Shown piece after piece: positions 46,059 to 54,611 of a stretch of 64,000 bases of DNA. The position numbers and the translations under genes are program-made. The number at the start of each line of letters is the position of its first letter. Within the stretch, counting starts at the first letter, position 1. Below the pieces are notes generated by a model. The model was not told the origin of the DNA and ran no database searches. It worked only from the letters and a program-made list of their open reading frames with translations. Source of the stretch: DAOSXA01 sp964526835 (GTDB lineage Bacteria > Zixibacteria > MSB-5A5 > GN15 > FEB-12); the NCBI GenBank assembly GCA_964526835.1, contig CAZGMK010000003.1, forward strand, positions 62,001 through 126,000, written 5' to 3'.

Positions 46059-47514
46059 CGTACTCCTCCGCGAGAGGAATAACTAGCCTGACAGTTGTAC
46101 CGACCCGGGGTTCGCTCTCAATGTCCAGACGTCCTCCACAGTCGGCGGCAACTCTTTCGACCAGGGCCAGCCCCAGGCCACTGCCGCGTTCCCTGGTCGT
46201 GAAGTAGGGAAGACGCGCCGAAGCCATCTGGCCGGCGTTCATCCCCTGGCCCTGGTCCTTGACCTCAATGATCGCCTGTCCCAATGAGTTCACGGTCAGA
46301 GACAACTCGATGCCTCGGCCCTCAGGAGTCGCTTCCCGGGCGTTCTTCAACAGATTGTGTATAGCTTCGCGCAGGTAACTCACGTCGACCTGAGCGTATA
46401 CCGGCTCATTCGGAACGGAGAGGCCGAAATCATGGCCGGTCATGCGTTCCCGGTACAGATGTGCGATGGAGCGGAGCAACTCAGACAGATCCTCGCGTCT
46501 CGGTTCTGGATCGGGCATCCTGGACAGGGCGGAAAATCGTTCGGCCAGGTGGGTGAGATGGCTGATTTCCTCATCTATCGCCGATACCAACTCATTGATG
46601 CGACCGGGGTCAGCGCCCTCTTGCACGGCCTTTCGAATCTGATACAGCGATACTGCGACCGGTTGCAGGGGATTTCTGAGTTCGTGAGCGAAGCGTTTGG
46701 CGATTCCGCGCCAGGCAGCCACTCGCTCGCTTTGGCTGAGGCGCCTGGTAAGGTCATCCAACTGCTGCGCCATACGATTCACGCTCTCCACCAGGACCGC
46801 AACTTCGCCACTGGCGTCAGCATGTACGCGCCTCGCGAAGTCTCCCCTGGCGATGTCGTTCACCACTTCTGTGGTGGCGGCGATCGGGTCGGCAAGGCGA
46901 GCGCTGGTGCGCCGTGAAAACACTGTCGCGACGATGGCGGCCGCGAGAAGCACCAGGCCGAGGAGGATTGCGACAAAGGCGAAGTAGTAACCTCCGCGCT
47001 CGGTGCTCTCTCTGGCCCGCCGATGCGATTGCTCGAACAGTTGGATGGCCTGCTGGTAGGACCGAGGGTGGATCTTGGCAGCGCAGAGAAGATCGAGCAG
47101 GGAGTCCTGTCGGCAGACTATCTGGGCTGGGCCGCTGGATGTCACACGCCAATGTGTGGATGGCCCCAGCGTCGTCACGTCGATCTCCCGAAGCAAGGCA
47201 GGCACCGGGTACGCCGCTGCGCTGATAATTGTCAGGGAGTCACCATCAACAGAGAATATTGCGTCGACTGGACCCATGTCTCCGGTTGAGAGATGACGAT
47301 CCGGCGAAATGGCCCTGGTGAGTCGTTGCTCTGCGTCTGCCTGCTGGTACTCCAGCAGCGTCATGAAAGCTCTGTCGATGCTACCGACGTTGTCTTCTCG
47401 TAAGCCGAATGACCCAGCCGCCAGCCACAGCGCCACCAGCGCCATGATTGTGGCGGGCGCCAGCGAGAACAGAAGGAAGAGTCGAAGCAGGCGGTGGCGG
47501 AAGGTCATGCCCAT
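46051..47514 (-). CDS. Membrane sensor histidine kinase (NtrY-like)
   Basis: 487 residues; the ATG at 47514 is the most likely start since upstream codons overlap the NUDIX gene, but the ribosome site is weak. TM1 (about 8-32), a periplasmic region of about 130 residues, TM2 (about 180-205), then a HAMP domain (DPIAATTEVVNDIARGD). HisKA has AKRFAHELRNPLQPVAVSL and the ATPase domain has LLKNAREATPEG, VKDQGQGM and GSGLGLALVE. It should phosphorylate the overlapping response regulator. No PAS domain is evident between HAMP and HisKA, unlike classical NtrY. Confidence 0.92.
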   Translation of the reverse strand: MGMTFRHRLLRLFLLFSLAPATIMALVALWLAAGSFGLREDNVGSIDRAFMTLLEYQQADAEQRLTRAISPDRHLSTGDMGPVDAIFSVDGDSLTIISAAAYPVPALLREIDVTTLGPSTHWRVTSSGPAQIVCRQDSLLDLLCAAKIHPRSYQQAIQLFEQSHRRARESTERGGYYFAFVAILLGLVLLAAAIVATVFSRRTSARLADPIAATTEVVNDIARGDFARRVHADASGEVAVLVESVNRMAQQLDDLTRRLSQSERVAAWRGIAKRFAHELRNPLQPVAVSLYQIRKAVQEGADPGRINELVSAIDEEISHLTHLAERFSALSRMPDPEPRREDLSELLRSIAHLYRERMTGHDFGLSVPNEPVYAQVDVSYLREAIHNLLKNAREATPEGRGIELSLTVNSLGQAIIEVKDQGQGMNAGQMASARLPYFTTRERGSGLGLALVERVAADCGGRLDIESEPRVGTTVRLVIPLAEEYGE

Positions 47515-47527
47515 AGTCGCATTCAAG

Positions 47528-48094
47528 TCACGAGCGATATCGCTCGCAGTACTCTCTGATCGCCTGGATGTGCGCTTTGAAGGCGATCCGATCGGGAATT
47601 TCATCGAAGCCGAAGAAGCGTACTTCCTCTGCGTCATCGGCAGCCCGCAATTCACCGCCGACCTTCTTGCCCAGATAGAGGATGAGCACGGCGTTTGCCC
47701 GGGGATCGTCCTGCCCCGAATAGACTTCGAACAGACCGGTCAGCTCGATGTCCAGACCGGTCTCTTCGGCCAGCTCGCGTACTGCTGTCTGACGAGGGTT
47801 TTCCTCCCACTCCATGAAACCCGCCGGAATACACCACCAGCCGATCCGCGGGGGATGGGCTCTCTTGACCAACAGTAACTTGTCGTCCTCGACTACTATC
47901 ACTCCCGCCGCCGGAATCGGGTTCTGATAGAAGACATATCCGCAGGATCGGTTGGTGCAGACCATTCGCGGCCGGCCGTCGAGGTCACGTTCCTCCAGCT
48001 CGGTCCGACACTTCGGACAGTAGGTATAACCCAGATGATGATCCTTCAGCGCCATCATTTCATCGACATCGAAATCATCATGCCTTTTGTTCAT
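47528..48094 (-). CDS. NUDIX hydrolase with N-terminal zinc ribbon
   Basis: 188 residues. Residues 20-50 are a four-Cys zinc ribbon (YCPKCRTELEE ... MVCTNRSCGYVFYQNP), as in NADH pyrophosphatase relatives. The NUDIX box is complete: GFMEWEENPRQTAVRELAEE plus TGL, giving G-x5-E-x7-REUxEExGU. It hydrolyses a nucleoside diphosphate linked to another group; the substrate (NADH, ADP-ribose or other) is not clear. It overlaps the phosphatase gene upstream by 17 bases, within the partner-switching operon. Confidence 0.9.
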   Translation of the reverse strand: MNKRHDDFDVDEMMALKDHHLGYTYCPKCRTELEERDLDGRPRMVCTNRSCGYVFYQNPIPAAGVIVVEDDKLLLVKRAHPPRIGWWCIPAGFMEWEENPRQTAVRELAEETGLDIELTGLFEVYSGQDDPRANAVLILYLGKKVGGELRAADDAEEVRFFGFDEIPDRIAFKAHIQAIREYCERYRS

Positions 48095-50342
48095 GAATAT
48101 CCACTCCGTCAGTCAGCTTCAGGGCCACAATCGTTGTATCGTCGCGCGGCGGATCGGTTGGATCGTAGGCGCGCACGTCGGCAAGCACCCGCTTCACTAA
48201 ATCGCCGGGGTCCAAATGGCGGTAATTGCGGACGACTTCGACGATTCGTTGCTCTCCGTACTCACGCTCCTGGCTGTCCATTGCCTCAGAGAGCCCGTCG
48301 GTGAACATGAACAACACATCCCCCTTCTTAAGCTCCAGCGTGGCCGACTCGTATTCCATGAACGGAAACGCGCCTATGATCGGTCCGCCGACCTTGAGTC
48401 GCTCGACGGCGCCGTTCGCCCGGACCATAATCGGCCAGTTGTGTCCGGCGTTGGCGTAGCGCAATTGACGACTCTGCGGGTCCAGCTCAGCGTAGAAGAG
48501 CGTAACATACTTCTCCGCCGATGTAGCTTCCGTGATCTGCTGATTGGCGCGCTTGAGCATCGCGGAAACCGGGTTTCCGTTGGACACTTCATTGCGGATA
48601 ATCGCCTGCATCTGGGCGATCAGCAGTGCGGCGGGCATCCCCTTTCCCGAGGCGTCGGCAATTACGATGCCCACGCGCCCATCAGGCATCGCCAGGAAGT
48701 CGTAGAAGTCGCCGCCGACGGTTCGCGATGGAGTGGATGTCGAATGTATTCGGCCGCACGGAATAGTCGGTGGTTGCGACGGCAGCAGATCCAACTGGAT
48801 CTGACGCGCCATGTTGATCTCTTCCTGAAGTCGTAAGCGCTCGAGTGATTCGACGTACAGCCGGGCGTTGGTCAGAGCCGATACCATCTGGTTGGAGAGC
48901 ACCCCCAGCAGGTTTATGTCCTCCGACGAGTACCTGTAGCCGGCCGCCTTGCGAGTCAAGGCCAGGAATCCCAGGAGGTGCTCGGAATCCTTAAGCGGCA
49001 GAATCATTTTGACGCCTCGCCCTTCAAGCACCGCGGCCAAATCGGAGCCCTGACGGTACTCCGCCAGCGAATCGTAGAACGTCGGTGACTGGAGCAAGTT
49101 GATGCCCCGCAGCATCAAGTCCTCGCGGTCGATAACATAACGACGCGGATAGTCCTCGGACGGCAGCAGCGCATACTCCTCGAGCTCGTCGTCGTACATG
49201 CAGAAGTATACTTGATCGACCAGCAGCGTGGTCTTGAGAGTGTCCTCGATCGTGCTTCGGAGTCGGGAAGGGTTGAACACCGAGATCACCTGGCGAGAGA
49301 ACCGTTCGAGTACGTTGCGGTGATCGGCTCGGCTGCGAATGAACATCGTCTTGATCATATCATCCAGCCAGTTGCTGATTGGCTGAAACATCAGCAACAT
49401 AACAATGATCAGGCCGTAGCTGACCATATCGGCTCTGTTGCCGAAGACCGGTTGCAGCATGTCGCGGGCCTGTACCACCAGCAGTATGTAGGTCCCGACG
49501 AGTATGGCTGATGTGACGGTTGTCACGAACGACTGGCGGAAGACCATCTGCACATCGAGAAACTGATGGCGGATCGTCGCCAGCACAAAGAGGGTTGCTC
49601 CGACCAAGAGGCCGAGTACCATCAGCACGGCCCCCGAATCCTTCCCTATGATGTTGGGTACCAGCCAATGCCCGGCGAGGCCAACCACGAAGAAGCCCAG
49701 GCCGACACGAATGCCCCATAGTACCCAGCGGGCCTGGATGCGAATACTGGGATTGGTGACTTGATCGGCTCCGCTTTCGAGGAAGAACACGGCTGCGCCG
49801 ACATAGGCAAGGTTGATCAGGCCGAAGACCGTCGCCTGGTAGGTCCGTATCGCCCCGATGGCCAGGCTCAGCCAGGCCGTCAGTTTATTCAGGGGTTCGA
49901 CTACCAGCGACAGCAGCCCCGACTCGACGGAGTCGAGAGAGAGACTGTCGAGGGCGCTGATGATTTCCGGGGCAAATAGCACGATCAGTATATGAAACAG
50001 GGGGGGGAGGAAGATCAAGTATCGCCAGCGGCTGTGACCAAGGCTCCTCAGCCGGTCGACCGGATAAGCCAGGGCAAACAGAAGAAGGCAGGGGAAAAAG
50101 AACTCCCAGGCGTGCCGCAGGTTGTACAGCGCCGAGTTATAGAAACTCGCATCCTCACCTCCCTGCAGGGCGAACTCGCCCAGGGCCATCGCCACCGGAC
50201 CAAGGCCGGAGAAGAACAACATCGTCCCGGTGATTCTGTTGAGGCGATTGGCGAAGTTGTCCCGGGTGATCGTAATGGCCAGGAAGATCAGGAACCCGCC
50301 GGCAAGCAGGTACCCAACCGCTATGAGCTGATCGGCACTCAT
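48078..50342 (-). CDS. Membrane-bound PP2C-type phosphatase (RsbU/SpoIIE-like) with GAF domain
   Basis: 754 residues. The first 345 residues are a multi-helix membrane region (about eight helices), followed by a GAF domain (about 360-510), a short coiled coil (LRLQEEINMARQIQLDLLP) and a C-terminal PPM phosphatase. The metal-site motifs VGGDFYDF, IADASGKGMPAALL, NAGHN, MFTDGLSEAMD and PRDDTTIV are all present. It probably dephosphorylates the anti-anti-sigma-factor-like protein encoded two genes upstream. The membrane part would bring an envelope or membrane signal. Confidence 0.92.
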   Translation of the reverse strand: MSADQLIAVGYLLAGGFLIFLAITITRDNFANRLNRITGTMLFFSGLGPVAMALGEFALQGGEDASFYNSALYNLRHAWEFFFPCLLLFALAYPVDRLRSLGHSRWRYLIFLPPLFHILIVLFAPEIISALDSLSLDSVESGLLSLVVEPLNKLTAWLSLAIGAIRTYQATVFGLINLAYVGAAVFFLESGADQVTNPSIRIQARWVLWGIRVGLGFFVVGLAGHWLVPNIIGKDSGAVLMVLGLLVGATLFVLATIRHQFLDVQMVFRQSFVTTVTSAILVGTYILLVVQARDMLQPVFGNRADMVSYGLIIVMLLMFQPISNWLDDMIKTMFIRSRADHRNVLERFSRQVISVFNPSRLRSTIEDTLKTTLLVDQVYFCMYDDELEEYALLPSEDYPRRYVIDREDLMLRGINLLQSPTFYDSLAEYRQGSDLAAVLEGRGVKMILPLKDSEHLLGFLALTRKAAGYRYSSEDINLLGVLSNQMVSALTNARLYVESLERLRLQEEINMARQIQLDLLPSQPPTIPCGRIHSTSTPSRTVGGDFYDFLAMPDGRVGIVIADASGKGMPAALLIAQMQAIIRNEVSNGNPVSAMLKRANQQITEATSAEKYVTLFYAELDPQSRQLRYANAGHNWPIMVRANGAVERLKVGGPIIGAFPFMEYESATLELKKGDVLFMFTDGLSEAMDSQEREYGEQRIVEVVRNYRHLDPGDLVKRVLADVRAYDPTDPPRDDTTIVALKLTDGVDIHEQKA

Positions 50343-50370
50343 GGACTATTGCCGCTTCACAACAGCGAGA

Positions 50371-50793
50371 CTACTTGATTGTTTTGCGAATAGTTACAGT
50401 AGTGCCATCCTCGGACGGCTCGATATCCACCTCGTCCATCAGCGAGCGCACAATGAAAATACCCCGTCCGACGTCTTTCAGCAGGTTCTCGTCGCTGATG
50501 GGATCATCAACCTCATCCGGGTTGAAACCGGTTCCCCTGTCGCGAACCGTAATAATGGCCTGATTATCTTGCCTGGTCACGTTCACCTCAACCGGTGTCT
50601 CGCCCGCAGCCCGGTTGCCGTGAAAGATGGCGTTATTGACCAATTCGGAAACAGATATCGCAATGTCGGCGATGACCGACTCCGACGCACTCCATCCCCG
50701 CAGCAGCCCCTCCACGAACATGTCCACGTCGGTCAGGAACTTCTGGTCGGAGGGCACCACAATCGTATCGCCTTTGATTACCGGCTTGTCCAT
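50371..50793 (-). CDS. Anti-sigma factor-like serine kinase (RsbW/SpoIIAB family)
   Basis: 140 residues from the ATG at 50793 (GAGG 8 bases before). The GHKL ATPase motifs are visible: SVSELVNNAIFHGN (N box), VRDRGTGFNPDEV (G1) and DVGRGIFIVRSLMDEV (G2). It should phosphorylate the STAS protein made by the gene upstream and bind or release another partner. No sigma factor gene is adjacent, so the output target is not shown in this window. It lies between the STAS and phosphatase genes, in the usual V-W-U order. Confidence 0.9.
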   Translation of the reverse strand: MDKPVIKGDTIVVPSDQKFLTDVDMFVEGLLRGWSASESVIADIAISVSELVNNAIFHGNRAAGETPVEVNVTRQDNQAIITVRDRGTGFNPDEVDDPISDENLLKDVGRGIFIVRSLMDEVDIEPSEDGTTVTIRKTIK

Positions 50794-50876
50794 ATAGCTG
50801 GCCTCGATTGCAGGAAAGGCAGGTTGCCTTCCAGCCACCTGCCGTATTCAGTGTCTAGTACAGGCGCCCGTATCGG

Positions 50877-51215
50877 CTATTCGAACGACTCAACGGCGTC
50901 TTCAACGGAATCGTAAGCCTCAAACACACCGACCAGCTTCGTGATCGTCAAGAGCGACTGGATCTTCTCGGTGATTCGGGCCAGTTTGAGCTTGCCGTCG
51001 CTGTTACGAAGCGTGGTATAGCCCTGAATCAGAATCCCGAGTCCGGTCGAGTTCATCCATTCGACCCCGGCCAAATCGATGATCACCTTCTTCTTATCCG
51101 CCTTGATGCACTCGTACAGCTTGTCGTGCAGAAGACTGGCATCCGGGCCACCCATGATTTTACCCTCGGGCTGCAGAATCACGATGCCACTCTCCTCACG
51201 GTAGTTCAATTTCAT
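50877..51215 (-). CDS. STAS-domain anti-anti-sigma factor (RsbV/SpoIIAA-like)
   Basis: 112 residues with a single STAS domain. VIIDLAGVEWMNSTGLGIL contains the phosphorylated serine (Ser56) with the usual Asn-Ser-Thr-Gly context. The kinase at 50371 would phosphorylate it and the phosphatase at 48078 would reverse that. It is the first gene of the minus-strand run that ends near 47.5 kb or further, and it sits behind a predicted promoter. Confidence 0.93.
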   Translation of the reverse strand: MKLNYREESGIVILQPEGKIMGGPDASLLHDKLYECIKADKKKVIIDLAGVEWMNSTGLGILIQGYTTLRNSDGKLKLARITEKIQSLLTITKLVGVFEAYDSVEDAVESFE

Positions 51216-51366
51216 ACCGCATACGCCTCCGCTGTCGGCCTGTTATCGCTTTCTCTTACGCGCCACATTCAATCTGTGTTTCCGCAAAGAGGCTCCTGTA
51301 GTGTCTTCATCCGGCTTGCCCTCACCGGCTGGCGGGCCGGATTCACGCAGGCACGAAGTAACCCCA

Positions 51367-51396
51367 CAATTACCCGTACCGAGAGTCGCAAGTCAA
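51367..51396 (-). promoter_or_regulatory. Possible promoter of the partner-switching operon
   Basis: On the minus strand TTGACT (51396-51391) is followed after 18 bases by TAATTG (51372-51367). The leader would be about 145 bases. The -10 match is modest, so this is tentative. The rest of the 281-base gap holds the terminator of the oxidoreductase operon. Confidence 0.33.
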
Positions 51397-51464
51397 GGTC
51401 TTTCTCGTCTTGCGCGTGCGGTAAGGTGTTAATTCATAAGGGGTTCCGCTTTGGCGGCAAGAGA

Positions 51465-51488
51465 AGGGGCGGCCGGGAAGCCGCCCCT
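51465..51488 (-). terminator. Intrinsic terminator-like hairpin after the oxidoreductase operon
   Basis: AGGGGCGGC and GCCGCCCCT form a perfect 9-base-pair stem around a 6-base loop, 8 bases beyond the stop of the last gene. On the minus strand it is followed by TCTCTTG, a modest pyrimidine run. Confidence 0.6.
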
Positions 51489-51496
51489 GACTGGTT

Positions 51497-51961
51497 TCAG
51501 TCAATGTTGTGCGTCAGCTTGCCTGCCTGCTCACGGCGTGAGGTAGGTTTGGCCGGACGATAGTCCAGGGCCTTGGTGGGGCAGAAGTGCGCGCACACCG
51601 GATCGCCCCCGCAGAGGTCGCACTTGACCATCATGTCGTGCTGGCTGTCGTATAAGGTACAGCCGAACGGACAGGCGGCCTCACAGGCGCGACACTTGAC
51701 GCACTTGTCCTGATCCAGTTCGATGGCCCCGGTTTCCTCGTTGCGCGACAGGGCGTCAACCAGGCACGATTTGACACACGCCGGATCATCGCAATGCAGA
51801 CAGACCACTGGAGTATAAAGGTCCTTCGCACCGCCGGGCAGGGGATAGATACGGCTGCGGCTGGGTTTATTGCCGATCTGGTGGGCGAAAGCGCATGCCA
51901 ACTCACACGTGCGGCATCCGATACACAGGCTCGGGATAACCATGAGACGTGACTTGATCAC
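51497..51961 (-). CDS. Polyferredoxin (4Fe-4S electron-transfer protein)
   Basis: 154 residues from the GTG at 51961, which has AGGAGG 7 bases before it and overlaps the preceding stop as GTGA. Cysteine motifs for up to four [4Fe-4S] clusters: CIGCRTCELAC, CLHCDDPACVKSC, CVKCRACEAACPFG and CDLCGGDPVCAHFCP. The layout resembles the HycB/DmsB-type electron carriers. It is the last gene of the oxidoreductase operon and could link the NuoG-like subunit to an outside acceptor. Confidence 0.88.
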   Translation of the reverse strand: MIKSRLMVIPSLCIGCRTCELACAFAHQIGNKPSRSRIYPLPGGAKDLYTPVVCLHCDDPACVKSCLVDALSRNEETGAIELDQDKCVKCRACEAACPFGCTLYDSQHDMMVKCDLCGGDPVCAHFCPTKALDYRPAKPTSRREQAGKLTHNID

Positions 51962-52743
51962 GACGTCACCTCCTCGTCGCTTCGGCTCCACCTGACAATG
52001 CTGCCCATCCTCAGGGAAATCTCCTTTCGATGACACTCATCACAGATATCGAAGTACTCTCGCGGTATATTGCGCATCTTGCTCAGCGTGTCGGCGAAAG
52101 CTTCAGTGATAGTCAATTTGCCGCACTTGTGGCACTTGATGCGATTGAATTGCTTGCCCCAGATGGTTCGGGTATCGCCCGAGTCTTCGTACTCTATGAA
52201 GTTCGTCGGGCAATTTTCGGCGCAGCTCAAACAGCCGACGCAGTCCGGCGGCGCCTGCTTCAAAGGGGGCGCCACTTCGCGACCGTGACCTCGGTCGACC
52301 ATGCTGATCGCGTGGAAGCCGAGGGTGTCACAGATGCGGGTGCAGATGGCGCACAGGATGCAATTGTCGCCGTCGGGAATCGTCTCGTAGCTGGTCTGGG
52401 TGACTCCATACTCGGCCGCCAGCTTGCGAATCTGCGTTGAGTTCGGACAGCGTGCCAGTTGCAGATCGAGCACCTGTCGCCTCAGTTCGTCGACTTCTTC
52501 GGTGTGGGTCCGGACAATCAAGCCGTCCTCGACCGGATACAGACATGATGTCACGTGCTTGACCCAGCCGTCCCATTCCCTCCGCGTGATCTCCACCATG
52601 CAGAGACGGCAGGCTCCGTATGGCTCCACCGCGTCGTGATGGCAGAGCGCCGGTACATCAATGCCCATCCGCTTGATCACGGCCAGGAGCATTTCGCCTT
52701 CTTTGGCTTCGGTTGCGCGTCCATTTATAGTGAGTTTAACCAT
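51958..52743 (-). CDS. Short NuoG-like iron-sulfur subunit without catalytic domain
   Basis: 261 residues. Residues 1-75 form a [2Fe-2S] domain (VPALCHHDAVEPYGACRLC and a fourth Cys in TSCLYP). Later come CILCAICTRIC and CVGCLSCAENCP, likely two [4Fe-4S] clusters. The end has two CxxC pairs (CHKCGK and CDECHR) that could bind zinc or iron. The His-Cys3 motif of NuoG is not seen, and no H-cluster or molybdopterin domain follows. It therefore looks like an electron wire, comparable to the N-terminal part of HydA or HoxU. It lies 11 bases after the NuoF-like gene. Confidence 0.87.
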   Translation of the reverse strand: MVKLTINGRATEAKEGEMLLAVIKRMGIDVPALCHHDAVEPYGACRLCMVEITRREWDGWVKHVTSCLYPVEDGLIVRTHTEEVDELRRQVLDLQLARCPNSTQIRKLAAEYGVTQTSYETIPDGDNCILCAICTRICDTLGFHAISMVDRGHGREVAPPLKQAPPDCVGCLSCAENCPTNFIEYEDSGDTRTIWGKQFNRIKCHKCGKLTITEAFADTLSKMRNIPREYFDICDECHRKEISLRMGSIVRWSRSDEEVTS

Positions 52744-52754
52744 GCCGACTTCTC

Positions 52755-54611
52755 CTACCGCACAATGACGGCATCACGTTGGCAGATCGCCTTGCATGCG
52801 CCGCACTTGTCGCATCGTTCCTGGTCGATGATATGCACTTCGTTTTTCTTGCCGCTGATGCACTTCTGGGCGCAGGCGTGGATGCAGGCCATGCACCCGT
52901 CGCATTTCTCCGGGTCGATCTCGTATGTAATAAGGGCGCGGCAGACCCCGGCCGGGCAGCGTCGGTCGCGAATGTGGGCCAGGTACTCATCCCGGAAATA
53001 GCGGATGGTACTCAAAAACGGGTTGGGGCCCGACTTGCCGAGACCGCACAGCGAGCCGATGACAATCGACTTCGACAGCCGTTCCATCTTGTCCAGATCG
53101 TCTTCCGTGGCCCGTCCCTCGCTGATTGCAACAGCCAGAGCGTGAAGCTGGTAGAGTCCTTCACGACACGGGACGCATTTGCCGCAGGACTCATCGATGA
53201 GGAAACTCAGGAAGTACTTCGCCACGTCGACCACGCAGGTGTTTTCGTCCATGACGATCATGCCACCGGAACCCATCATCGAACCGGCCTGGGTGAGGGT
53301 GTCGAAGTCCACCGACAGGTCCAGCTTGTCCTCGGGCAGACAGCCGCCGGAAGGTCCACCGGTCTGCACCGCTTTGAAGGGACGACCTTCCAGCACGCCG
53401 CCGCCGATGTCGTAGATGATCTGGCGCAGGGTCGTGCCCATGGGTACTTCGATCAGCCCGCTGTTGCAGACCTTGCCTACCAGAGAGAAGGCCTTAGTCC
53501 CTGAACTCTTCGATGTTCCGATCGCGGCGAACCAGTCGCCGCCGTGTTCGATAATGAGCGGGACGTTGGCGTAGCTCTCGACATTGTTGAGAACCGTGGG
53601 CTTGTCAAACAGTCCCTTTTGCACCGAGCGGATGTACTTGGCGCGCGGCTCGCCGACATTCCCGGCCACCGACTGCATGAGAGCAGACGATTCGCCGCAG
53701 ACGAAGGCGCCCCCTCCCCGACTGATGCGAATGTCGAAATCGAATCCGGACCCGAGAATGTCCTCGCCGAGCAGACCCAGATCGCGGGCGTCCTCGATGG
53801 CCCTTTGCAGGTTGACGACCGCCAGGGGGTACTCCTCGCGGACGTAGATGTACCCCTCATGGGCCCCGACCGCCCAGGCTGCGATGATCATACCCTCGAG
53901 GACCGAGTGCGGATCACCTTCCATGATGGCGCGGTCCATAAACGCGCCCGGGTCGCCCTCGTCGCCGTTGCAGATGACGTAGTGCGGGGTTTCCTCAAGT
54001 CTGGCACAGGACTCCCACTTGCGTCCGGCAGGAAACCCGCCGCCGCCACGACCCCGCAGGCCCGATATCTTGACCTCATTGATTACATCTTCGGCCTTCA
54101 TCTTGGTCAATGCCTTAGCCGCACCGCCGTAGCCACCAACCGCAATGTATTCCTCGATATCGCCCTGACGAATTCGTCCCAGGTTGCGCAGGGCCAGGCG
54201 CTGCTGGTTCTTGTAGAAGTCAATGTTGCGCCAGTCGCATATCTTGTTTCCCGTCCCGGGATCGGTGTAGAGGAGACGCTCGATTGTCTTCTTGCCGCGA
54301 ATAGTCTCTTCGACGATCTCCTCAACATCTCCGGGGCGCACCCGGGTGTAGAAAATCCCCTCGGGTTCGATGACCACAAGCGGGCCGAACTGGCACAAAC
54401 CATGGCAGCCGGTCTCGACCAGTGCTTCGACAGAGAAGTCCTTGATGCGTTTCTTATTGAGAACGGCATTGAATTTGTCGCTCACATCCCGCGCCCCGCT
54501 GGCGAGGCATCCGGGCCCGCAACAGATCAACACCCGGCGAGAGTGTTTGGCCATCTTTGCCTGGCACTCTTTGCGATACTTCTGAAGCTGTTTGACCGAT
54601 TCCATTCGCAT
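52755..54611 (-). CDS. HydB/NuoF-like flavoprotein with extra ferredoxin domains
   Basis: 618 residues from the ATG at 54611 (GTG at 54614 possible). Residues about 25-110 are a thioredoxin-like [2Fe-2S] domain (CCGPGCLASG ... ETGCHGLCQFG). Residues 150-530 are the FMN/NADH core: GLRGRGGGGFPAGRKWES, CNGDEGDPGAFMDRA, AFVCGESSALMQS, and a cluster in ESCGKCVPCREGLYQL. The last 70 residues are a 2x[4Fe-4S] ferredoxin (CDGCMACIHACAQKC, CDKCGACKAICQRD). This architecture is that of the HydB/HndC/BfuB subunits of flavin-based electron-bifurcating enzymes, and is unlike nuoF of the same window. Confidence 0.92.
   Translation of the reverse strand: MRMESVKQLQKYRKECQAKMAKHSRRVLICCGPGCLASGARDVSDKFNAVLNKKRIKDFSVEALVETGCHGLCQFGPLVVIEPEGIFYTRVRPGDVEEIVEETIRGKKTIERLLYTDPGTGNKICDWRNIDFYKNQQRLALRNLGRIRQGDIEEYIAVGGYGGAAKALTKMKAEDVINEVKISGLRGRGGGGFPAGRKWESCARLEETPHYVICNGDEGDPGAFMDRAIMEGDPHSVLEGMIIAAWAVGAHEGYIYVREEYPLAVVNLQRAIEDARDLGLLGEDILGSGFDFDIRISRGGGAFVCGESSALMQSVAGNVGEPRAKYIRSVQKGLFDKPTVLNNVESYANVPLIIEHGGDWFAAIGTSKSSGTKAFSLVGKVCNSGLIEVPMGTTLRQIIYDIGGGVLEGRPFKAVQTGGPSGGCLPEDKLDLSVDFDTLTQAGSMMGSGGMIVMDENTCVVDVAKYFLSFLIDESCGKCVPCREGLYQLHALAVAISEGRATEDDLDKMERLSKSIVIGSLCGLGKSGPNPFLSTIRYFRDEYLAHIRDRRCPAGVCRALITYEIDPEKCDGCMACIHACAQKCISGKKNEVHIIDQERCDKCGACKAICQRDAVIVR

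Noticed and set aside
47531..47546. Perfect 16-base palindrome CGAGCGATATCGCTCG at the end of the NUDIX gene
   Set aside because: It lies in coding sequence and is a single copy, so a role as operator for the kinase gene downstream cannot be supported.
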